Positions 1 to 5,550 of a stretch of DNA of 5,766 nucleotides are shown here, piece after piece. Source of the DNA: Bacteroidia bacterium (GTDB lineage Bacteria > Bacteroidota > Bacteroidia > Bacteroidales > Azobacteroidaceae); the NCBI GenBank assembly GCA_025999115.1, contig BNWW01000097.1, positions 1-5,766 of the forward strand, read 5' to 3'. Position 1 is the stretch's first letter, and the number at the start of each line of letters is the position of its first letter. Below the pieces are notes generated by a model. It made no database searches. It was not told the DNA's origin and saw only the letters and a list, made by a program, of their open reading frames with translations. Position numbers and translations under genes: made by a program.

Positions 1-1432
1 TATGAGCAAATCGAGCTAATAAATTAGCTCCGCAGCTACCTCTAACAGAGTTCAATTTCAGCAATATATTATTCGGATCAGTATTTATTATACTAACCAT
101 TGAATACATAGTAACAGGTAAATTTTTCCAATTGGGTATATAATCCTTAACATCACTATCGTCTAATACAATTTCGATTCTTTTTTCAGACAAACAATCT
201 ACAATCTTTCTTAGTAATAGATTCGTAAAAGCATTTGAGTTATATTGCGAATCTACTCGCGGTTTAGGTAATATCAAATCATCTACAAGTGGAGATATAT
301 CATTACTGTTTTTCATAGAATATCTTACACCATGCTCAGGATCAAGGGCTTGTAACAATGGAACTTCTTTATTTTCATATCTTTCATAAAACTTCTTTTG
401 AAAACTGTGAATTGATGTATTACCATCTAATGGTGTAATCTTATTTAGAAATGTAATAGCAGAACTTACTTCCGATAATATATTTTCTCCAACAACAGCA
501 TGAGATGCTATTTTTGCAACATCTACTTGAAATAAGTAATTATGTTCATATTCCACATCTAACATGTTGATTTCTGAAATTAAACTTTCATATATATCTA
601 TATTGACTAATGGTGTTTGACTATCCAATTGATATAATAAAGTTTCAATTTTTTGTAAAGCAGAAAATAAAGGGTCTTCTTCATTAAGACTTTCTATTAG
701 TTTATTCAAACGAGACAGAAAATCCTCTCCTGTTGTGGAAAACTCAAGTTCGCCAACCAAAATTTGAGAATTGATTAATTCATCCACAAATTCTAACGCA
801 TCTTCGTTGGAGATGTAATTATCCATAAGTACCTCCACTATATCCTTAATATAAGCACCATTTTTTGTCTTTTTTAAGATTTTTTTGAAATATATAGAAG
901 ACTGTATTTCGTTTATCTGGTAATTCCGTTTTGTTCTGAATGATGTATATTCCACATATCTGTATTTTTTCTTTCCAATAGAATATAATGTTGAATTAAT
1001 ATAATATTTGATCCCTTCTCTAAACTTTTTATTTTTGCTTAACTTGTCATATACAGAACAGAGTAAGTACATATCCAACCGTGTTTTTCTATTCACGGAA
1101 TTAGCTAATTCTATTTGGGTTTCATTTCCGATAGAACAGATATTACATCCTGCAAATAAACCAAATGGAGTACATCGAGTGGCCATCCGAGTAACATATC
1201 TTGTTAACGAATGAATTATTCTATCTTTATCTTTTTGATTAACTATATTGTTAGTTAATAATTTTTGAAACTCATGATATAAAATAGGAGAAGCTAAATA
1301 CACTGCTTCTTGAAGATATTGATTTTCTTTCATAAGATTGATCAAATCATGCCCCTCTATATTCTCTAATGCAGAAAAAGGCAACATTGGTGTTCGGATA
1401 AGTATTTTATCAAAATAACGATACATAACCAT
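1..1432 (-). CDS. lanB: Class I lanthipeptide dehydratase LanB, N-terminal part (runs off left edge)
   Basis: The minus strand is open from the ATG at 1432-1430 to base 1, giving 477 codons with no stop, so the gene is cut by the window edge. It is the start of a LanB dehydratase, a cytoplasmic enzyme that (known from NisB) uses glutamyl-tRNA to glutamylate Ser/Thr of the precursor and then eliminates glutamate to give Dha/Dhb. Seen: an IRTPMLPF motif at residues 12-19, where R13 matches the NisB Arg14 region; the family hallmark ATRCTPFGLFAGC at 84-96, matching NisB Arg87/Thr89; EVPLLQALDPEHG at 356-368; and GANLLARFAH at 468-477. All belong to the glutamylation domain. Whether an elimination domain follows in the same protein or in a separate gene cannot be seen. 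The start is supported by the TGATG overlap with the upstream lanC stop, which implies translational coupling. Residue 3 is a second possible Met. The family is clear; the substrate is inferred from the neighbouring precursor. Confidence 0.93.
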   Translation of the reverse strand, partial: MVMYRYFDKILIRTPMLPFSALENIEGHDLINLMKENQYLQEAVYLASPILYHEFQKLLTNNIVNQKDKDRIIHSLTRYVTRMATRCTPFGLFAGCNICSIGNETQIELANSVNRKTRLDMYLLCSVYDKLSKNKKFREGIKYYINSTLYSIGKKKYRYVEYTSFRTKRNYQINEIQSSIYFKKILKKTKNGAYIKDIVEVLMDNYISNEDALEFVDELINSQILVGELEFSTTGEDFLSRLNKLIESLNEEDPLFSALQKIETLLYQLDSQTPLVNIDIYESLISEINMLDVEYEHNYLFQVDVAKIASHAVVGENILSEVSSAITFLNKITPLDGNTSIHSFQKKFYERYENKEVPLLQALDPEHGVRYSMKNSNDISPLVDDLILPKPRVDSQYNSNAFTNLLLRKIVDCLSEKRIEIVLDDSDVKDYIPNWKNLPVTMYSMVSIINTDPNNILLKLNSVRGSCGANLLARFAH

Positions 1433-2598
1433 CAAATTAATAATAAGCATTCATCCCAATATAAATCTTTCTTTTCTAAAAATGTAAGAATAGACAACCC
1501 AATACCAGAAACACCGGTAAGCAGATTATAACTTATATCTTTTCCATTAGCTTTGTATCCAATCAATCCATCTGGAAATTTTGACATTAATAACGTTTGT
1601 TCGATCCAATAAGTCGCGGCTTCATAAAAAGCTTTAATATTTGTATGGTAAAACATTCGCCTAAATATTATTGCCAAACCAGCACATCCATGACATAAAC
1701 TTCCATCAATTACTCCATTTAAAGCAAGGTCCCTGCGCTTTGCTGCAAATAGCAGTATTTCAATTACTTTTGCTTCTATCTCTTCATCTTTAAAGACACG
1801 AGAATAATGCCATAATGCTATTGCGATCCCCAAATCTCCATAACACCACCCCATGCGGCTTTTATGAGGAGATGAGTGCTCATTAATTTTATTTGGAAAA
1901 AAAGAGCCTACTCTTGCATCTAAGTATTCTTGATCTAAAATATAATTTACACACATTTGTGCTATTGATTTTACTATATTCTTCTCTATTCCCAACAAAT
2001 AACATTTGCATAAAAAAACAAGTATACTTGATTGTCCATGAGATATACTGATATTTCTTTCATATTCATTATTAGAAATATTATAGAAGTTCCAAAAACA
2101 AAGATTACCACATTGAATTTTCTTCTCATTTAACATCATGATAACTTGTTCTACATTTTGTTTTACAATCGGATTAGAAATTCTTTTTAACAAATATATC
2201 AAAGTTCCAATTCCTCCATGCAGGAAATCAAAGTTATCTCTTCTTATATCTTGCAATACTGATTGGCATAAAATATTATCAAATTGTTTAAATATTTCAC
2301 GATTATCCAAATGAATAAAACCATTATTACAAAGATGATCAATAGTCCAACATAAACCACTTATACCGGAAAAATAGCTATGATAGAAATAACGATCAAT
2401 TTGCCTAACTGAATCTATCAGAAAATCCATTGCCTTGTTTTCTATTTCTTCATTTTCAGCATATCGGGCATAATAAAATAAAAATAAACTTATTCCCGCA
2501 TTTCCATTTAAAAGGCCGATAGCATCAATACTTTTATACTCCAAGTAGCAAAAAAAAGAAACGATTTGTTTTAATATTTCAGAGTTTTTACTATTCAT
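1432..2598 (-). CDS. lanC: Lanthipeptide cyclase LanC
   Basis: A 388-residue LanC-like zinc enzyme, close to the usual family length of about 400. LanC cyclases add Cys thiols to dehydrated Ser/Thr to form lanthionine or methyllanthionine rings, in the cytoplasm and together with LanB. Numbering from the ATG at 2598, the alpha-toroid glycine repeats are visible: LLNGNAGISL (29-38), SGISGLCW (77-84), FLHGGIGTL (125-133), ISHGQSSIL (185-193), GWCYGDLGIAIAL (250-262), CHGCAGLAI (302-310) and TGVSGIGLSIL (361-371). The zinc ligands are C252, C302 and H303. H187 matches the catalytic His212 of NisC and D124 matches Asp141. All key residues are present, so it should be active. I chose ATG 2598, which lies 8 bases after the peptidase stop; a GTG at 2619 would add 7 residues but overlap the peptidase gene by 13 bases. 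The stop overlaps the lanB ATG as TGATG. Confidence 0.95.
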   Translation of the reverse strand: MNSKNSEILKQIVSFFCYLEYKSIDAIGLLNGNAGISLFLFYYARYAENEEIENKAMDFLIDSVRQIDRYFYHSYFSGISGLCWTIDHLCNNGFIHLDNREIFKQFDNILCQSVLQDIRRDNFDFLHGGIGTLIYLLKRISNPIVKQNVEQVIMMLNEKKIQCGNLCFWNFYNISNNEYERNISISHGQSSILVFLCKCYLLGIEKNIVKSIAQMCVNYILDQEYLDARVGSFFPNKINEHSSPHKSRMGWCYGDLGIAIALWHYSRVFKDEEIEAKVIEILLFAAKRRDLALNGVIDGSLCHGCAGLAIIFRRMFYHTNIKAFYEAATYWIEQTLLMSKFPDGLIGYKANGKDISYNLLTGVSGIGLSILTFLEKKDLYWDECLLLI

Positions 2599-2606
2599 AC
2601 AATATA

Positions 2607-4355
2607 TTATAATCCGCACTTTGCCAACTCTTTCGCTTTTTCCAAAATAAGATCAGTACCATTCACAACAGATTCTACTGTCGGTTCTATTAGATAATCA
2701 ATTTTTATACCAATATTTTGAGTTGGTGTCATATTGGGATAATAAATGCCTATACCGGAAAAATTGATTGAAATATTTCCCGGAAAATTCCATCGAATAA
2801 TATTTCCATCGGAGCCGGCGGTAGAACGACCAACAGTGATGGTTTTAGGATTCATTTGTAAAGCCATCGTTAAATATTCACTAAAACTACCTGTACGTTC
2901 ATTAACCAATAAAATAATGTTTCCCTTAAAACCTTGATCGTTGCCAATATCCATATTTGGAAGATGTTTTCTAATCATGCCGGGGTAACGTGCATCGGGA
3001 TAAGTAATCCTGCTGAAATATCGTATTTTAGGAACAAAAGTATCTATTATTTTATCAAATAGGGAATTATCAGGATAACATCGTAAATCCAAGATGATGG
3101 TTCTTGCGTTTTTTATTGGCATATAGTTTTTGTTAAAATTGCTTTTATCCAGATAATTTAAATCCAGATAAGTCGTTTTATTGTCGAAATATTTATAGTA
3201 AACTCCCGTTTTTTCGATTTTTTTTCGATAGGCAACGACTTCGCTATAATGAACATTCTTGATATTTAAAGTCAAGGTATCTTTTCCATTTCGTAATAAT
3301 TTAAATTTCATCATCGATTTATGGTTCGATTGCATGAGTAAGCCAACTAATTTCTGATGCATCCAATAGGAACCTGCGCCTATAAATTTCCTCAAGCTAT
3401 CGTATAATTGAACTACTTCTTTGTCGTCTATTTCCAAAACAATATCCCCCTGCTTCAGTTTTTTCATGCTTTCGATAGGCATCAATATTCGATCTACCAA
3501 GAAAAGACTGTCTATCTTGATCATCATAAAGGGTGGATAGAAATCACTAACAATCATCGTGTCCATTAGTGTAGGCATATTGGCATGAGCATCATTCAAG
3601 GCGTTTGTTAACCGAGCTATTTCCCAATGATATTGTTCGGTTGTGTGTACATTTTGAAAACGAGGAATTGATTCATACAAGATTTGATCCCAGTTTTCAG
3701 TCATAAAATTTTTATAGACAAAAAAATAATTAATCAAATTCCAATAGCGAAAAAGTCCAAGTAGACGAACATCGTCATCAGGGAAAGATTGTTCGTATTT
3801 CTTTTCGTTTGATAATTTTAACAACCCAATGTTAGAAACCGAAACAAAAGGATTTTTGTTTCCCGAATGGGTAAGAAATAGTTGGTGTAATTTCTCTGAT
3901 ATGCGTGGAGAGAGGAACAGTGTATCATTCATCCACGCATTATCAATCAGCATATAATCTTTTATATCCGGATATTGTGATTGCGAAATTTCATCTATTG
4001 GAGACAGTTGGATGGAAGAAATAATACTAATCAATAAGTTTTGGAACTCACCCTTATTTTCAATTATTTTATTTTTTGCCATAGCATCCAACAAAATAGC
4101 ATCTACATTGGGTTGTTGTTTGTTGCTATTTTCATGGTAATATTTTACAAATCCCCAAACTTTACAAATATAAAATAAACGAGATTGTTCATTAAATTCG
4201 GAAGGGTAAAAAGTTGCTTGTTTCTTCTGATTGGTAATATAAATAGTATCATTCAAACAAATTGTATTTTTATATCCCTTATCAATAAAATAACAAGAGG
4301 AATAAATAATAACAAATAAATATAGCGCCAAACTTTTGCCAAACTTTTTACCCAT
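2607..4355 (-). CDS. Exported tricorn-like S41 family peptidase in lanthipeptide operon
   Basis: A 582-residue serine peptidase of family S41 (tail-specific/tricorn type). Residues 1-23 are a basic start plus hydrophobic stretch ending YSSC, so it is exported or membrane-anchored; Cys21 could be a weak lipoprotein site. A helical region occupies 50-260 and contains two similar units (near 53-115 and 191-253), ending in LNDAH (253-257), where tricorn-like members keep their catalytic His (H257). A PDZ-like segment spans about 273-365 (LKQGDIVLEIDD at 300-311). The protease core is about 395-560: LDLR at 422-425, LVNERTGSFSE at 483-493 with Ser490 as predicted nucleophile, STAGSDGNI at 511-519, and SGIGIYYPNMTPTQNIGI at 533-550. 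The CtpA/Prc Lys position (Ser+25) is Ser515, so a Ser/Lys dyad is absent and the tricorn-like His/Ser arrangement is favoured. It lies 26 bases after the precursor gene and 8 before lanC. Processing of the lanthipeptide is plausible but inferred; resistance or general proteolysis are alternatives. Confidence 0.9.
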   Translation of the reverse strand: MGKKFGKSLALYLFVIIYSSCYFIDKGYKNTICLNDTIYITNQKKQATFYPSEFNEQSRLFYICKVWGFVKYYHENSNKQQPNVDAILLDAMAKNKIIENKGEFQNLLISIISSIQLSPIDEISQSQYPDIKDYMLIDNAWMNDTLFLSPRISEKLHQLFLTHSGNKNPFVSVSNIGLLKLSNEKKYEQSFPDDDVRLLGLFRYWNLINYFFVYKNFMTENWDQILYESIPRFQNVHTTEQYHWEIARLTNALNDAHANMPTLMDTMIVSDFYPPFMMIKIDSLFLVDRILMPIESMKKLKQGDIVLEIDDKEVVQLYDSLRKFIGAGSYWMHQKLVGLLMQSNHKSMMKFKLLRNGKDTLTLNIKNVHYSEVVAYRKKIEKTGVYYKYFDNKTTYLDLNYLDKSNFNKNYMPIKNARTIILDLRCYPDNSLFDKIIDTFVPKIRYFSRITYPDARYPGMIRKHLPNMDIGNDQGFKGNIILLVNERTGSFSEYLTMALQMNPKTITVGRSTAGSDGNIIRWNFPGNISINFSGIGIYYPNMTPTQNIGIKIDYLIEPTVESVVNGTDLILEKAKELAKCGL

Positions 4356-4381
4356 ATAATTAGATTCAATAAATGAATTAA

Positions 4382-4654
4382 TTATCCTCTACCTTTATCA
4401 CGAATCGCCTTAATCGGACAATCAGTTTCTCCGAATGACCACACATCACAATTTGCGCCTCTTGTTGCTTGTGTAGTAAGAATAATTGTTGTAGTGGTAA
4501 CGCTAAGAGATGGAGGAAGGAGAAAATCATTTCCAATATTGTTTTCCAACGGCTGTTCTACGAGAAGTATAGCTCCTCCGAAAACATTATTTAACTCATT
4601 ATTATTTAATTTCACAACAGTTTCTTTATTTAAAGATAATTTTTTATTTTTCAT
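4382..4654 (-). CDS. lanA: Class I lanthipeptide precursor peptide, Bacteroidota type
   Basis: A 90-residue precursor. The leader MKNKKLSLNKETVVKLNNNE followed by LNNVFGG (residues 21-27) has the KKLSLNKETI-like recognition motif typical of Bacteroidota class I lanthipeptides and a double-glycine site at 26-27. After GG come 63 residues. A Ser/Thr-free, hydrophobic and acidic stretch (28-48) is followed by a Ser/Thr cluster (S49, S51, T53-T56, T60, T61, T64), then C69, S73, T77 and C79, and a basic tail ending in DKGRG. With only two Cys, at most two thioether rings can form; T64 to C69 and S73 or T77 to C79 are plausible pairs (inferred). Up to 11 Ser/Thr could be dehydrated, so several may remain as Dha/Dhb. 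It is the first gene of the operon, 26 bases before the S41 peptidase. Double-glycine leaders are usually cut by C39 peptidase-transporters, but none is seen in this window. The ATG at 4654 is the only start that begins at the leader motif. Confidence 0.92.
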   Translation of the reverse strand: MKNKKLSLNKETVVKLNNNELNNVFGGAILLVEQPLENNIGNDFLLPPSLSVTTTTIILTTQATRGANCDVWSFGETDCPIKAIRDKGRG

Positions 4655-4702
4655 GATGCTTACAAATTTTCAGTGTATCCTACTCTCTTCAAAGCTTTTC
4701 GG

Positions 4703-4723
4703 CCCCGCTTCTTTCTTCCCCGC
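4703..4723 (-). repeat. GCGGGG direct repeat in the presumed lanA leader
   Basis: On the minus strand GCGGGG occurs twice, at 4723-4718 and 4708-4703, separated by the purine tract AAGAAAGAA, so the repeat period is 15 bases. It lies 49-69 bases upstream of the lanA ATG and would fall in its 5' leader if the -7 box at 4755-4762 is used. It stands out against the AT-rich surroundings. It could be a regulator site or a chance GC-rich patch. Confidence 0.35.
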
Positions 4724-4754
4724 AACCAACGAACACTTTATCCGTCAGACACGC

Positions 4755-4762
4755 CAAACCTA
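4755..4762 (-). promoter_or_regulatory. Candidate -7 box for the lanthipeptide operon
   Basis: The minus strand reads TAGGTTTG, an exact match to the Bacteroides -7 consensus TAnnTTTG. It lies 101 bases upstream of the lanA ATG, which would give a leader of roughly 90 bases. No clear TTTG -33 box is found at the normal distance upstream (around 4782-4788), so support is partial. It is the nearest exact match found upstream of lanA on this strand. Confidence 0.35.
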
Positions 4763-4782
4763 TCTGTACCCGTAGCAGATTT

Positions 4783-4811
4783 TTTGGATAAAACATTTTT
4801 TCATACCTTTG
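4783..4811 (+). promoter_or_regulatory. Candidate rightward Bacteroides-type promoter
   Basis: TTTG at 4783-4786 and TACCTTTG at 4804-4811 match the Bacteroides -33 and -7 consensus boxes (TTTG and TAnnTTTG). The gap is 17 bases, a little shorter than the usual 19-21. Transcription would start near 4815 and run right, away from lanA. No protein gene follows closely; the next feature in this direction is a hairpin with a T-run at 4877-4899, and the XRE gene starts 225 bases downstream. Confidence 0.4.
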
Positions 4812-4814
4812 CAG

Positions 4815-4899
4815 GAGCTTTCTTGTGATTTAAGTAAATACCCTTCTATATTTTAACGGTTTATGATCGTGTGTTTCTTCCTCGCAAGGAAGCTTTTTT
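4815..4899 (+). ncRNA. Possible small RNA between promoter and terminator
   Basis: A plus-strand -7 box (4804-4811) and a hairpin plus T-run (4877-4899) bracket about 85 bases with no convincing reading frame, the layout expected of a short noncoding transcript. The 5' end is estimated from the -7 box only. No known RNA family is recognised. It could equally be an attenuated leader of the XRE gene, or two unrelated chance signals. Confidence 0.2.
4877..4899 (+). terminator. Hairpin with T-run, plus strand
   Basis: CTTCCT (4877-4882) pairs with AGGAAG (4887-4892) around a 4-base loop, followed by one C and six T on the plus strand. This is a short rho-independent terminator shape; the stem is only 6 bp with three G-C pairs, so strength may be modest. 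The minus strand has no T-run after the stem, so it acts rightward if at all. Confidence 0.45.
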
Positions 4900-4979
4900 A
4901 CAAGGGCGCCAACCTCATTCACTTTCATTTTACAAATCTACGAAAAAAATCAAAAGTTAAACTCCCATTTTATACATAA

Positions 4980-5005
4980 ATTTTGTCCGTTTTTCGGGAC
5001 AAAAT
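4980..5005. promoter_or_regulatory. Inverted repeat, probable operator of the XRE gene
   Basis: ATTTTGTCC (4980-4988) and GGACAAAAT (4997-5005) are perfect 9-bp inverted arms with an 8-base centre. The right arm ends 3 bases before the -7 box at 5009-5016, and the element covers the place where RNA polymerase would contact the -33 region. A dimeric HTH protein binding here would block the promoter. The XRE gene starts 32 bases downstream, so autoregulation is the simplest reading; this is inference. Confidence 0.5.
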
Positions 5006-5008
5006 ACC

Positions 5009-5016
5009 TATTTTTG
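5009..5016 (+). promoter_or_regulatory. -7 box of the XRE regulator gene
   Basis: TATTTTTG matches TAnnTTTG exactly. The nearest TTTG upstream is at 4982-4985, inside the inverted repeat, with a gap of 23 bases, slightly long. Transcription from here would start near 5020, leaving a leader of about 15 bases before the ATG at 5037. This argues against an upstream TTG at 4983 as translation start. Confidence 0.5.
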
Positions 5017-5036
5017 TGGCAAAATTTACTCATTCA

Positions 5037-5375
5037 ATGATGGAGATAGCGCAAAATCTAAAAAAAATCCGAGTCGACCGTAAATTGTCGCAACAAGAAG
5101 TGGCCGATTCATTGGGTATCGACCGCAAAACATACGTGAATTGGGAAGCCGGCGTTTCCGATATAAAAAGTTCGTACTTGCCCGAATTGGCCAAGTTTTT
5201 TAACGTGGAAATCAGCGAATTTTTCAGGGAATCCAAATCGGAAATTATTATTAATCAGCAAAATTCGGATAATAAAGATAATTCGATCAATGGAATTATC
5301 TTGCTATTGACGGATAAAGAAGCGGTGAATCAATTGGTTGAGATAATGAAAGAGCGGTTTGTGAGAAATGGATGA
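5037..5375 (+). CDS. XRE-family helix-turn-helix transcriptional regulator
   Basis: A 112-residue protein with an N-terminal XRE (Cro/C1-type) DNA-binding domain at about 5-62. IAQNLKKIRVDRKLSQQEVA is helices 1-2, LGIDRKTYVNWEAGVSDI (26-43) holds the recognition helix, and LPELAKFFNVEISEFF closes the domain. A polar linker (about 64-84, Asn/Asp-rich) leads to a short helical tail (85-112, LLLTDKEAVNQLVEIM), perhaps for dimerisation. The frame is open back to a TTG at 4983, but the inverted repeat and -7 box lie inside that extension, so ATG 5037, or the adjacent ATG 5040, is chosen. It is divergent from the lanthipeptide operon and convergent, with a 10-base gap, with the next ORF. It probably represses its own promoter; control of the lanthipeptide genes is possible but not shown. 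Its GC content looks higher than that of the operon. Confidence 0.92.
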   Translation: MMEIAQNLKKIRVDRKLSQQEVADSLGIDRKTYVNWEAGVSDIKSSYLPELAKFFNVEISEFFRESKSEIIINQQNSDNKDNSINGIILLLTDKEAVNQLVEIMKERFVRNG

Positions 5376-5385
5376 TGCGGGGAGA

Positions 5386-5550
5386 TTAAACCCATTGTTT
5401 CGATAATTCTACAAGAAATTGTGGATCTTGAGAAGTGTGAAATATACCAATCACAGCCACTTCTAATTCACTATTATTCACAATAAACAATATTTTATGT
5501 TGCCATTTTAAAGTAAAACGTACAATTTGAGTATCGGAACTTGCATAAAA
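5386..5550 (-). pseudogene. RelE/ParE toxin C-terminal remnant
   Basis: The 54 residues after AEKD (about 5550 to 5389) carry the ending of RelE/ParE-family toxins: the strand IVRFTLKWQHKILFIV, then LEVAVIGIFHTSQDPQFL, in which the FHTSQDP motif follows the last beta strand. The family is normally about 90-110 residues, so the N-terminal half (first helices and strand) is missing, and no start or antitoxin gene is present beside it. It is joined in frame to the receptor end, so any ribosome reaching it would come from the receptor gene. A functional toxin is unlikely. A small hypothetical protein is the alternative. Confidence 0.55.

Larger units (their letters stand above)
4655..5036. other. 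Intergenic regulatory region between lanA and the XRE gene
   Basis: These 382 bases hold no convincing protein gene on either strand. They separate the leftward lanthipeptide operon from the rightward XRE regulator gene. Part of it (about 4690-4775) is clearly richer in GC than the operon. Visible elements, entered separately, are a GCGGGG direct repeat, a possible leftward -7 box, a possible rightward promoter with a nearby hairpin terminator, and an inverted repeat next to a -7 box in front of the XRE gene. An 8-bp palindrome AAAGCTTT lies at 4691-4698, but no function can be assigned to it. Confidence 0.7.

Noticed and set aside
1008..1214. Plus-strand reading frame of 68 codons within lanB
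   Set aside because: It lies opposite the conserved TPFGLFAG region of LanB on the other strand, so it is a shadow.
2599..2619. GTG start of LanC at 2619
   Set aside because: It would overlap the peptidase gene by 13 bases and add a non-family sequence; the ATG at 2598 gives a normal N-terminus and an 8-base gap.
2746..2937. Plus-strand reading frame of 63 codons within the S41 gene
   Set aside because: It lies opposite the catalytic core of the peptidase (LVNERTGSFSE and SGIGIYYP motifs), so it is a shadow.
4494..4775. Plus-strand reading frame of 93 codons opposite lanA
   Set aside because: It is the complement of the lanA gene and its leader, has no recognisable domain, and spans an intergenic region. 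The Thr-rich core, leader motif and operon place lanA on the other strand.
4933..4940. Second minus-strand match to TAnnTTTG (TAGATTTG)
   Set aside because: It is about 280 bases from lanA and has no -33 box at a suitable distance (nearest TTTG only 10 bases away), so it is less likely than the 4755-4762 site.
4983..5036. N-terminal extension of the XRE protein from a TTG at 4983
   Set aside because: The extension overlaps the inverted repeat and an exact -7 box, and XRE proteins of this type begin just before the IAQNLKKIR helix, as from ATG 5037.
5030..5236. Minus-strand 68-codon frame opposite the XRE gene
   Set aside because: It lies opposite the helix-turn-helix coding region and has no family resemblance.
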